A stretch of DNA of 64,000 bases, taken from NCBI GenBank assembly GCA_947000775.1, contig CAMQGK010000341.1, positions 10,829,001 through 10,893,000 of the forward strand. Direction: 5' to 3'. Every line of letters begins with the position of its first letter. Positions within the stretch are counted from its first letter, which is position 1. The position numbers were made by a program, and so were the translations under genes. Shown here in pieces: positions 28,530 to 40,026 of the stretch. Source of the DNA: Pterois miles. Lineage: Eukaryota > Chordata > Actinopteri > Perciformes > Scorpaenidae. The notes beneath the pieces are model-generated. The model was given only the letters and a program-made list of their open reading frames with translations, was not told the origin of the DNA and did no database searches.

Positions 28530-31500
28530 GCAGCTCCCGGCTGTCTGAGGTTATCTTCCCAGTGAGCTGGGCAAACTCCAGAAGTAAGAGTGACTCGTGT
28601 CAGCACAAACCATGGAAAGTCAAATCACTGGTGAGATGGATGTGTTTACTCCTACCCTCTGTTTGTTAGAGCGTGACAGTTCAATGATGAATAATGTCAT
28701 GGGGAACAAATCTCTGTTTGGACACTGTTTCTTTAATACCAAAATACTTCAGCTTACTTTTTTTGTATGTTAAGTTGTAAAGAAACAGTGCGCAGCTGCA
28801 CTTCGGTATTTTTCAAAATCTCTAACATCTCTGTTTGTTTGAATTTTCCAGTTTTCATCATTGTGCTATAGGTTGCAAAAATGATCTCCGCTTGGGTAAT
28901 ATGTTCTACTAGTCTCCCAACAACTGGTTTTATAAACAGCATTAGTTAATTTAGTTTTGAATCTGCTGAAAATGCATATCATCATCATGGCACTAAACAT
29001 CCCAGTCCTATACTGTGATTGTTACCATGGCAACAGCTGATAAAGTAATGCAGAGAAAAAGCTGGGTTTCCAAACTGAGCTGACAACTGTTCAAACAAAA
29101 TACCACCCAACAAACAAAAAAAAAAAAATTAAAAATATTCAGCTGAAGATGGAATCAAACACTTAATCTGCGCCCACATAGAGGTTAACATCGGTACGTT
29201 TTTAGCTGCGTCTCTTTTCCATTAATCATAGATGTGAACATACTGTATTTCAGCAATAATTTTGCATCTGTCAGTTGCTTTGGAGGTGTCCTAACTGAAT
29301 GATGTGCCATGACCAAACACCAGGAAGCTGTATAGCAGTGAATCCTGGGGGTATTGCATGCAAGTTTGTTCAATATCTGCGTGCAGTGCGAGCATGAGTG
29401 GTAATTACTGGGTCTGAAACCTTAACAGGCGTTGTGGATGAGAATAAGATCCTGTCCCTGGACGGGTGTTTTAATAGGAGTATTGGGGATAGCGTGACAT
29501 GGGTTCTCTCCAGAGACGTGCAGCACCTCTCCCAGGTAACAATCTCACCTGTAGCATCAAATCACACTGTACAGTGTTCACTTAATGACGCATGTGACTG
29601 TGCACGACCATAACTCCAGCAGCAAGGTGTATTGCAAAAACGCATAAAAGATGACATTTTCTTACTTGGAAATGGGGACTCTCAGACAGTGGGCCTGGTA
29701 GTCTCTCTTCTCAGGCCATTTTACATGATTAATAGGGTATAGAGCAGGAGTTGAAACTGCAATTAAAGGTGTCTTCCATCAGAAGAAAACCCCCTTTCTA
29801 GTAGTCAGCTAAAGGAGGACCGAGGGGAGCAATGCTCCACCAGAGAAGTCATTATTTCTCCACCATCCCCTCTGCTCTATGGAATACATTAACTTCACAG
29901 TGTCGCTGTCTTAGCCAGAGTGCCTTCATTGCTTGTTTTTTTAAAGGGATGCATGCAATTAGAAGTAGGGAGAGAAGAAAGTGCACACACAGAGATTGAG
30001 TTCCAGCACAAAAAAGCTCACTGTAGCCCTCGGGGTCCTGCCTGAGACTGAGGAGAGTCTCTGATAGTCACTGTCACCGTTGCTCATCGACGTCAAGAAA
30101 AAGGAAGAAAACAACAACAGCACAGCCTCCATTTCACTGAGTAAATGGCTTCTTCAAAATGTACAGATGGATTTCCAATAACAGACGCCCGCCCTTGTTT
30201 GTGTGGAAAAATGAACGATACTTCCTTTGTGGGGGATAAACTACCTTAACTGCATCAAAGTAAAATCCACCTCTACTTTAACATTCTGCGGTGAAATTAT
30301 ACAGATATTGCACAGTAAAATGCATTAGCATGCTTAACAGCGAAGGCACTGCACACCCACATCGTATAAACTTTGTTTCAATTCTTCTTTGGTATGGATT
30401 ACCGTGCTGCAAACACCAAGGATCATTACATCCGTAATTCCCTGCTTTGCATAATGTCATTGTGAATATTTCCCTGGATTTGACTTTCAGCTACAGTACA
30501 ATTAATTATATAGAGATGACTTAGATACTTTGCCAGGGCACACGATCATGAACAAACAAGTCTTGTGGGATGCTCGTCCAAGTAGCCTTATGAATATGCG
30601 TCACCTTTGAAAAAGGGATTGTGGAGAAACATCATAATTGGAGAAACGGCATAGGCATTATTATGAATCCAGTCTTTCCTCCATGTGCGCTACAGTAATG
30701 AGCTTGAGGAAAGTGATTGTCGTACGTTTGATGGTTCACTGACTTCACAGTCATTGTCTTTATCTGCGATAGAAAGGAGAGGCGGGGGGAGGATCGCAAT
30801 TCCTTTGAGGTGCATTTAAATCATAGTCTCCACATATTACTCTGGAAAATTCCCTCTTGAGAGTGCGAGCTGAGATGGCGTCCTTCAAGCCCCGCTGGGT
30901 TTCCTGTCATCATGAAATGGGAGCAGGAGATTAGGGGGGTGAGGGATGTAGGGGATGGAGAAGGAGGGGGGTAAATACTGAAATCTGGTCTAATCCCATC
31001 TCATACAGCTGAAGATACACTCTTCCTAAGACATTTCTGCTCAGAGCTGAGGTAACTGGAAGGAACGAGGGGAATACCACTGGGAATCAGCATTGTAATA
31101 TGTTGTTGGAGAAGCATGCATCTCTGAATAAACTTCAAATTTGGTTTATACATATTCAATAATGTAAATCAGTCTGTCACACTTATCAAATGTTTCTGCT
31201 TATTTTGCTCAAGGTGAGAGAAACTAACTCAACACAACGTTAAAGAAAAATGGGCCACAAATCATTATATGTAATAGTATTCCACATTACAGTGTGAGCC
31301 ACTAAGGGTACAAGTCTACCAGATAAGGTTTTTGCAGGTGACTGGCTGGGCGCTCTCATTCTTGCATAAGAAATGCATCAAAGTGGCAATTTTGCACAGC
31401 TCATTGTGTTTAATGGAGTGCTGTAAAACACGTCCTTTCCAGTGTAATTAATGAGGAGAAGACAGAAGTGTGAAACACATATCTAGAGGGTTTGTATCAT

Positions 31501-34068
31501 AAGTATTCCAATTTCATAATATTATTGTAATTTTCTGCTATTCTTCCATTTGACTGCAGCACAAAGCTTACAAAATATTCCTTATGACAAGTAAATGTCA
31601 CAAGCAATTACATTTTTCTTGAAATACTGTATAAGTCTTTTAGTACGCACTTTGAACACAACGACACTTTAATCAGCCGTCATTTTAAGTTTTTAAAAAC
31701 ATCTGATTGGATATTTTAACATGGTGCTTCATTGATAACATTTGGCTAAACACTGTTCCAACCACAGACTAAAAACTGGGTCATACGCTTCCATCCTGCG
31801 GTATTTCTGTATTTAACAGCCTTGTTGCTCATCTTAAATAACTAGATAAACATAAATCAAGAGCGTGACCTTCGTGTCCCAATGTTCATGCCTCTCTTCT
31901 GTGTTTTTTCTCATGCTTCTCTCTTTTTCTAATGAAATGCAGCCCCCAGTTTAATGTGTGGAAATAACGAAGAAGAAGAGGCATTCAGAGTGCCTGCTGA
32001 TGCGAGGGCAGAGGGGATTCTCACAACACGTCGCTCCTGCTGTAAGAACACGCGTTGTCAACATTTTCCTCCTGTAAAACATCAATGGAATGTGGCAGAT
32101 TTCATCAACGAGGCTACGCATGCATCTGCTGTGAGCTGCATGATCTCCCGGCCCTCATAGTATACCATGTCTCCCCTCTCTCACCTGTCTGTGCTGCTCA
32201 TGTCTCTAACGCTTACCTTCATCACTCATCCACAGTGAACCTAAGAGCTCGCATATAGCCTGAGACGGTCTTCTTAAAAGACTTTTTCCACTAAGATACG
32301 CCCTGTGTGTTCTTCTCCTTCTCCTCTGTATTATTTCTGCAGTAGACATGGAGATATAGTAATGTATGATGGAAATGTCTTTAGCTTTCGAGTATGGAGT
32401 GTGCCATCTGCAAACCACAGTTCGTCTAAGAATTCACCTTTACCTCTCATCACAAGGTCCTGAATTAATTAACTACATGATATTTAAATTAAATGCAAAA
32501 GTGTGGGAACTGTTCAGCAATAAGTTAGCAAGTGTGCGTGATGTACAAGCAAGTGAGCAAATTTGTATGTATATTAATTCAGTGCCGCATTGGGATGAGC
32601 TACCTCGCAAAGCCCTGTTGTGCCATTTAATTTAAAAAGGCGCCCTGTCTATGCAAATCGTTGGGTGAGGGTATTTTTCATCACTCGTACAAAAATAGTG
32701 TATAAAGGAAATCTGGCCTGTTTCATCCCTGCTCAGGTGGACAGGAGCCCAGAAAAGCTGCAGAACACACAAGGATCTTAGCTGAGCATTTGCACATCTG
32801 ACAGAGCACATCTGTCCTTTTACACCCATATTCCAATTTAAGTTGTTTTGAACATCTTGCTTGAGTCCCTGCGTGGCATTTGGTGATGAATGGAGCACGA
32901 AAAAAGGTTGTATCCTTTTAAATTGTCCGATTACTCCCGGATTAAAACTAGGGGGCTAAAAATCACTTGGCCCTGAGGCTTGGGGATGAAAAAAAAAAAA
33001 AAAATTGTTGCAAAAAAAGCAAATCCACACAGAGCGAGTACAGGGGTGTCACATAAGAATAACATCACAGCTGCTGTGAGTCCTCGGGACAGACCCTCTT
33101 ATGTCACTGTGTGCTTACTGTACGTGTGAATATCGGTGTGTGGGCAGCTGGGGTTGAGGCAAACTTCATTTCATGTTTGTGAGTGTGCTGATCTGTAGCT
33201 TTCCTGTTAGTGTGTGTGCGATGGTCATGTATGCTCCTGGCTAGCATCAGTGTTGTCATGCGTGGGAACTTTTCGGTGGGGTGGGGGGGTTGGCCTGGAT
33301 ATGTGCATGTGTACGGCCGCTTAAGTCCAAACGCATATTTATGTTTAGGATAAACAATTGATAGACATAGTGCACTTAACATTTTCTATGGTTAAATCTA
33401 AAATGTGTATATTAGTGCAGAATAAACAATATTATTCATATAATGGAGGATATTTAAACCTGCAACAAACTCAGTCAAAACTGCAAAACTGAAGAGGACA
33501 AAAAAAAAAAAAGAAACATGCTGGCTAAACATGTGTAGGCTGATTACCCCTTTGATTGGTGTTTTGTTATTGATGCATCATGTCCCAGATGGATGTCCAT
33601 CCTGCCTGTGCTGAGGCTGAGCACCTGTCAGTGCTTGTGTTTTTATCACCTTACCTCCAGAAGTCAATAGTAAGTTAGCTGTTGCTCTGTATGCATGAGA
33701 GGACGTGGGTAGTCCATGTCAACAAAGTGAACAAAAACAGTTAGGCAAAAAGCCAACAGACAGCACAGAGACCAGTGTAAATTCTAAGTAAATGTGCCTG
33801 TGGATGTGTAGATAACACTCAGCCTCCCTCTTACTAATGGACACTTTTCCATATAGCCTATTTAGTTGGTTCCAGACTATTTAAAGTGAAGGAACGTTAT
33901 TTTCTGCGACATTAATTTGCTATGGCCCGTTATATTTAGCAGCTCTTCAAGTATGTTTATCCTTCCTTCAAAAGCATCATATTTACTTGAACTACAGCAG
34001 AACAATGTATCCACAAGCAGCTGAAAGGAAACGGTTAAAACCATTTTTAACAGATATTATTTTAAGAT

Positions 34069-34403
34069 GCAGGGTGTAGGATCTAGTGGCATCTAGCGAT
34101 GAGGTTACAGACTGCAAACAAATGAAATTTCTCCCTTGTGTCAAGCGTGTAAGGGAACTACGGTGGCTAACATGAAAACGCGAATGGCCCTCTCCTGAAC
34201 CAGTGTTGGGTTTGTCCATTCTGGGCTGCTGTAGAAACATGGCAGCCGGCTACCTTTGTAGATATAAATGGCTCATTCTAAGGTAACAAAAACACTATTT
34301 TTATTTCAGGCGATTATACACAAAAGAAAACACACTTTAACACAATTAATATCATATTCCATTTCTGCCAATAGATCCCCCTAAATGCTACACACTGCTG
34401 CTG
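34069..34403 (+). mobile_element. 'gtgtaggattta' MITE, copy B
   Basis: Starts GCAGGGTGTAGGATCTAGTG and ends GATCCCCCTAAATGCTACAC plus ACTGC, giving imperfect terminal inverted repeats of about 18 bp. The interior 'gtgttgggtttgtccattct', 'ggctcattctaaggtaac' and 'ttccatttctgccaataga' matches a common teleost element. Confidence 0.75.
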
Positions 34404-34636
34404 TAAAAAGCCAAGTAAAACTACTGTATACTTCCACTGTCTTCCGCTCTGGCCGGCAGGGGGTCGCAGTCTCTACAGCACACCCCCACCTTCCCGTGCT
34501 AATGACTGTTGTTGTCAGTGAGTGGGTGCTAGCGAGAGGAAGGTCATGTGAAAGCCAGAAAAATTATGTCCAGGTCGGAGATGCACTGTATGGAACCACC
34601 CCTTATTACTGCACCATTTCCCTCAGTTCCTGCCAG

Positions 34637-34680
34637 CCACACACACAGACACACACCCACCCACACACACACACACACAC
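34637..34680 (+). repeat. Imperfect CA microsatellite
   Basis: CA repeats interrupted by GA and CCCACC. Confidence 0.9.
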
Positions 34681-35008
34681 GATGACCAGAGGAGCAAGCA
34701 TGGGCTCCTTGTTACCACACACAACATAAACGTACTGATGGTCCCACATATCGTACTTGCCATTAAATCATGACTTCCTCCTTTTTTTATGGTTATGGAG
34801 TTCAACGCAGTTACCGTCACCATTAAAGCCCTGAAAACTTGGCTTCAAATCTCAAATGCCGCTCTGTGATATCAAATATTCACGACAGAATGAGTAACAA
34901 CAAGAGTTATAAAAACATCTTTAGGTATTATTTGTAGAGAAAGAGTGTACTGATAAACTAAACTATGTGGATGTGGTTTGATCACATATGATTGACAGTA
35001 ACAACACA

Positions 35009-35055
35009 ACACACTCTGTTGCTTTTATACCTTTTGACAAAAGTGGAGAAGGTTG
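35009..35055 (+). repeat. 47-bp duplicated block, second copy
   Basis: Matches 28483-28529 with one difference (A for G at the fifth base). It lies about 285 bp from the LNS6 exon, on its donor side, inside the intron. Confidence 0.85.
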
Positions 35056-35340
35056 TCAACAACTCACCAACTGTCACCAGATTCAGACTGAAATGCTGCC
35101 AAATCCTGAATGGTGAATGGAAGTAAGTGAGCCCCACCCACTTCAGATCAGTGGGAGAAGAAATGTAAAATAACCAAAACTGTTCTAACTTTGGCAGAAA
35201 ATAGCACAGGATCCCATCACGCAACTGACTGAAAATATGTTTTAGGAGCTTTTATCCTAATGTACTGCATGTACAATGTACTGTGTGTAATTTGGTGTAC
35301 TGCTCTTGAAGGCATGCATATAAAAAGGTTCGTGACTTAC

Positions 35341-35522
35341 GATGTGGAGCTTCAGGAAGTCTCCGAGACCAGAGGAGCTATCCACCCTCACCAGGACAGC
35401 ATCCTTCAGGTGTGTGCTGAAGCCAATGGCTAGCCGGTCTGCCCTCGTGCTGGGACGGTCATTTGGCGGCCACGTGTATGTGATCAGTCCACCGCCTCGC
35501 CCAAATATGTACGTTGTTCCCG
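35341..35522 (-). CDS. nrxn1: Neurexin-1 shared exon, start of LNS6 (laminin-G) domain
   Basis: This 182-bp internal exon is used by alpha and beta neurexin and encodes beta residues 83-143. The translation starts GTTYIFGRGGGLITYTWPP, continues NDRPSTRADRLAIGFST and AVLVRVDSSSGLGD, and ends FLKLHI, which is the N-terminal half of the last LNS domain. Ser107, Thr108, Arg109, Leu135 and Asp137 fall at the same numbers as the rat neurexin-1 beta residues at the neuroligin interface. Asp137 is also a calcium ligand. All are intact. The acceptor is a long pyrimidine tract ending TTTTTCTCTAG; the donor is ATC|GTAAGT, so the exon leaves in phase 0. RADRLAIGFST and DSSSGLGD favour neurexin-1; ITYTWPP and STH also resemble neurexin-2. 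The following exon, expected to start near (H/D)QGKIGV, was not found between here and position 1. Confidence 0.93.
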
Positions 35523-38500
35523 CTAGAGAAAAACAAAAGGAGAGAGAACAAAAAGAAAACGTTAATAGTGTATTCCCCCTTATGTACCAGGCGTGAACCA
35601 CCGACTGTCAACAAGAAAACATTATTAACACGGCAAAGCCGGCGTAGACGGCATGTGTACAGAGCACCGTCAGTCTGAAGTGTTTCATTGTGCTGAGTAA
35701 TGACTTTGCAAAGCACTGAGCAACATATCACTCTCGAACAGCTCTCAGCCCCGTCTGAGGGTTTAAGTACACTCATGTCAATTCATGAGATGGTGAAAAT
35801 TCAGCAGAAATGAGGGAGGCAGGTACCGGTGCCACTTTCCTCATAATGCTGCACAATTACTCAGTTTTACTGCCGCTGCCTGCTTCACCTCTAGAGGGAA
35901 GAGGAACAAGTGAACACTAGCGAATTTTGCAGTTGACGTGTCCCTTGTGCCCAGGTAACCAGCATGCCAAACGGGCACCTCCCTGCCTCTCGCGCTTCAT
36001 TAGCAGCCTCAAAGGCGGACGCAGCCGGCAGCGTTATTGACTGACTGGTCCAATTATGCCCTCCTTGTGACCTCCAAACCAGCTACTTCCTGTCTCGCTG
36101 CATTAGCTTGTCGTCTTTAGCCGCCATATGAAAGGTTTGAACACGACCTGGTAGATGGAGAAGAGTGGTACTAATTACGTCGCTACTCAGTGAGAAAGAG
36201 CCTTTCTGCATTATGCCAGTGACCTAGTCAAATTGACAGTTGGAAATAAGTCTGTCTCGACTAATGAAGGAAGTGGTCTATTAAAAGCAGGAGCATGTTC
36301 ATGTATAAAACCACAGAGTCCGGTTTTGATGCTTGTCAACCATGGAGCTCTTCACCATTTCAGGGCTGTCAACATTATCTCAATTAAAATAAGTGCATAT
36401 TTCTTCCCAATTAGAAACCTTCATTAGGATGGTGTTCATATTGGTGTTCATCAATTCATATCTGCCAGGATATAGAAAAGTATGCCTCTGGAAGAAAGTG
36501 TGTGTATTTGTGTGTGCAATTGCGAATGAATAAGTATGTGATTGGGAAATAAATGCCTGTGAGAAAGGCTGAAAATAAATGCAGCTGTCAGATTAGCATA
36601 AAAACTGCAATCTTCATGAAAAATTAGACACGGAGCTCTGCGAGTGTGTAATGCATTTACATGTTTGTGTGTGAGTGAGAAGGAGAAACAGAGCATGAGT
36701 GAGCGTGTTAATATTCATAGGTCCAGGGAGTTGAACAGCCTTAGCCTGAACAATGGATTATAAATCATTCTGACTGTAATTCCAATATTTTCTTGTAAAC
36801 CAGTTCACGAGGATATAAAATTATCGATATGTTTTGCATTTATTTATATATTTACGATCTCCTCCCTCTGGCTTTTCTTTTGCAGCGCAGTGATTAAAGC
36901 ACGTCACTCTCGCTTCCAAGTTCCTTTTCCAATTCCATTCCCTCATTCGAGTCGATACACACTGTGTCAACCGTTAGCTAAAAAGAATTGCATCATTAAT
37001 TAACAATAATGTGATTAACAAATGATGCCGGGACGTGCGGATCTATGGTGGGATTTATTGTTTTCATAAAGCATAACTCGCGTTTGTAAGACGCAATGAA
37101 ATAACACTGTAAGCATTCTTGTTCGCCTAATGGATAAAGCGTTATGAAGCTCGATGGCTTCTACAAAGGAAAAGACATTATGTGTAATATATTTGCGAGG
37201 CAGGCATCATTTCTTTTTCATGAAGTCTGGCGGCTACTGCTGAAAAACCCTCCTTGTTTCCACTAATGCATATCTGATGTTGGCCCCCTTCACGGAGCAA
37301 TCTCCAATTCATGTAGCTCGCGCTGGACTGTTGTCACTGTCTCCAAGTTTCGCCCCAAGCCACCAAAACACTTGCTCCATGCTCCAGCTTATTATAATTA
37401 AGCTCTTTTAAACCATGTCAGTGTGGGAACTCACTGGGCCCTTAAGCATCCATTTCCCCCTCTGTCTATTCATACGATTTGACACCCACTTTATCCCACT
37501 GACAGCTTATTTACTGTTGGTGACCTCCTAAAAAAAAAAACTATAAAGATTGCTCATTTCAGTGAACTGGTATGCAGATCTTGCTAGTGGCACTCTTAAG
37601 CTAAATGGATAAACAGCAAGACCACTCATGTCAAGGCACGAAAGGTCAACTAAACTAACTACTCTGTGACATGTAGATTATATAAATGGCTCCAAAAGAA
37701 GATTCAGAGAGTGAAGATTATAAGGTTGCCGATATGCAGTCGAAAATCCATAAAAGCATGTAAGACTAGTGAAAGACTCCTTGAGGGACTGTACGGGATT
37801 AAGATACATGGAGAAACATGGCTAATGCACACCTACACAGTTATGCAGCGGCGTGAAATCAGCAGACACGTGCCTGTGTAACTCCAGTGGTGGGAGTAAT
37901 TATGCACTGGCTCTATATTTGTTATTTGTGTCCTCTCCTGGGACACCGAGGCCTGATATGGATCTGTTGTAGTCATTAGATACAGTAGTGTCCTGGAAAT
38001 ACTTGGCTGTTTGTTGTCTCTTTAATTCGACAAGACTTTCCGTTTATTCCCTATTCACCCGCTGTATAATAATAATAAAAAAAAAGAAATGAAAGGATGA
38101 GATCAAGGTACAATTGAGACAAAGTGCTTAGAGGTGTAGCAGAACACAAGACCTACGAAACAGAATGTAAATTCAGATATTCTCGCTTCACGCATCCCAT
38201 TTGTATCTCTTAACATTCATGTGCATTTCCCCAGAGAGGTCACAGTGCAGAAACCAAAAGGAAGCGTGTTTTGGGAAGGCACTGGTAGGTCTTTCTCAAG
38301 ACTATTTCACACGATCTGACCTCCAGGATGAACTCCTCAACCACAAGTCTCCCCTGTTAAAGGATAATGACTTAATCTGTCCTCATGTTGGACTACACTG
38401 AGAGCTGGCTGCCTCTCAGCTGTGTCAGTTAACATCAAAGCAGATAAACATTGGCAGATCAAACACTCTGCTTTCATTAAAAATGTAGCACCATCCCAGG

Positions 38501-39160
38501 AGTTCTCCTCCTGCGTTCGGCCAAAGAGGTGTGTGGGATAGTCGACCGTCGGAAAGCAAAGCATGGCCTGTGTGTTATAGAGCCCTCTTGGCACCGACTT
38601 CTCAATGTCCATTTCTGCTGGAGTGAAGCAGGAGCACATAGCAAACAGTGGTGTCACATGAAGAGCCAGATAGGTGTGAGCAAAGGGAAGTGTGCTGGCT
38701 CTGTGCCCTGTAGTGTAGCAGTTGCCGGGAGGTGAGGATACACAAACCAGGCAGCCTGTTAGACTATACCGCTCGGTTGAGGTCAGGCCCACGGACCGTC
38801 TTTCCTCTGACCTCCAACGTGGCCATCATAACGAGCCTCATATTACCACCTCTGCCGAGAAACTGGGGAGGAATCCAATCATAATTACATAGTTGTGATG
38901 GAAATATGAAAAGGAGAGATGACATTATAGATCTGCTTTCTGTCAGCACCTAGCACTTGCGTTTCTCCCTTTTTGCTGCAGAGGATTCCCGTAATGACTG
39001 GTGTGCAAAAATAGATTACCCCAGATGTCACTTTTTCAGATTATTTTTTGATTCTTTCCAATCATCTTTTGAATGGAAATTCAAAGTAAGATAACCTTAT
39101 TTCCCCAATTGTCTCGTCGACAGTATATACACAGTGTATATACAGTATATACTGTTTATG

Positions 39161-40026
39161 CCTATCAGCCATAGCATAATGACCACCTGCCTAATATTTG
39201 AGTTGGTCCAGCACATCCCACAGATGCTCAATTAGAGATCTGGAGAATCTTTAGGCCAAGTCAACACCTCAAACTCATTGTTGCGTTCCTCAAACCATTT
39301 CTGAACCATTTTAGCAGTGCGCACACTGCCTCCGCCAGCTTGATTCTTCCCATAGTGCATCCTGGTGCCATGTCTTCACCAGGTAAGCGATGCACACGCA
39401 CCCGGCCATTCAAAGGATGTAAAAGATAATGTGATTCATTAGACCAGGCCACCTTCTTCCATTGCTCTGTGGTCCAGTTCTGATGCTCAAATGCCCATTG
39501 TTGCCGCTTTTAGCAGTGGACACGGGTCAGCATGGGCACCCTGACCGGTCTGCAGCTATGCAGCACCATACATGACAATCTGCAATGTTCTGACAGTTTT
39601 CTATCGGAAACAAGATTAACTTTTTCAGCAATTTGAGCTAAAGTAGCTCTTCTATTGGATTGGACAACAAGGACCAGCCTTCGCTCCCCATGTGCGTCAA
39701 TGAGCCTTTGCTGCCGGCTTACGGTTTTTCCTTCCTTGGACCACTTTTGGTAGGTCCTGACCAGTGCAGACTGGGAACATCCCACAAGAGCTGCAGTTTT
39801 GGAGATGCTCTGACCCGGTCGTCTAGCCATCACAATTTGGCCCTTATAAAAGTCGGTCACATCCTTACGCTTCCCCATTTTTTCTGCTTCCAACACATCA
39901 ACTTCAAGGACAAAATGTTCACTTGCTGCTTAATATATCCCACCCACTGCCAGAGGCCACTGTAACAAGATTATCAATGTTATTCACTTCACTTGTCAGT
40001 GTTCATTATGTTATGGCTGATCAGTG
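39161..40026 (-). mobile_element. Tc1/mariner-type transposon, internally deleted
   Basis: Terminal inverted repeats are visible: CTATCAGCCATAGCATAATG at 39162-39181, and its imperfect complement CATTATGTTATGGCTGAT near 40005-40022. Between them, on the minus strand, lies the start of a Tc1 transposase and, further on, pieces of its catalytic part. Intact members of this fish family are about 1.6 kb, so this 866-bp copy has lost nearly half. From memory of the family, one gap is near 39312-39335 and one near 39205. Both ends are flanked by TATATACTGTATATAC-like palindromic TA-rich sequence, consistent with insertion at TA. Confidence 0.88.
39261..39896 (-). pseudogene. Broken Tc1-like transposase
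   Basis: The first 128 codons (39896 to 39510) read MGKRKDVTDF...GQIVMARRPGQSISKTAALVG...YQKWSKEGK. This is the paired-like helix-turn-helix DNA-binding region of a Tc1 transposase. The frame is then lost, and a second piece (39452 to 39261) reads MAWSNESHYLLHPLNGRVRVHRLPGEDMAPGC, from the DDE catalytic part. The end of this piece jumps straight to sequence equivalent to KMVQEWFEEHN, showing an internal deletion. The catalytic triad cannot be complete, so the copy is inactive. It is unrelated to neurexin and simply inserted in its intron. Confidence 0.85.

Noticed and set aside
34740..34790. Minus-strand 'FNGKY' resembling the DGKYHVV motif of the next LNS6 exon
   Set aside because: Flanking residues do not match neurexin, stops follow and no splice sites fit; coincidence.
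38337..38792. 151-codon minus-strand open frame in the beta intron
   Set aside because: No acceptor/donor pair or recognised domain; a chance open frame.
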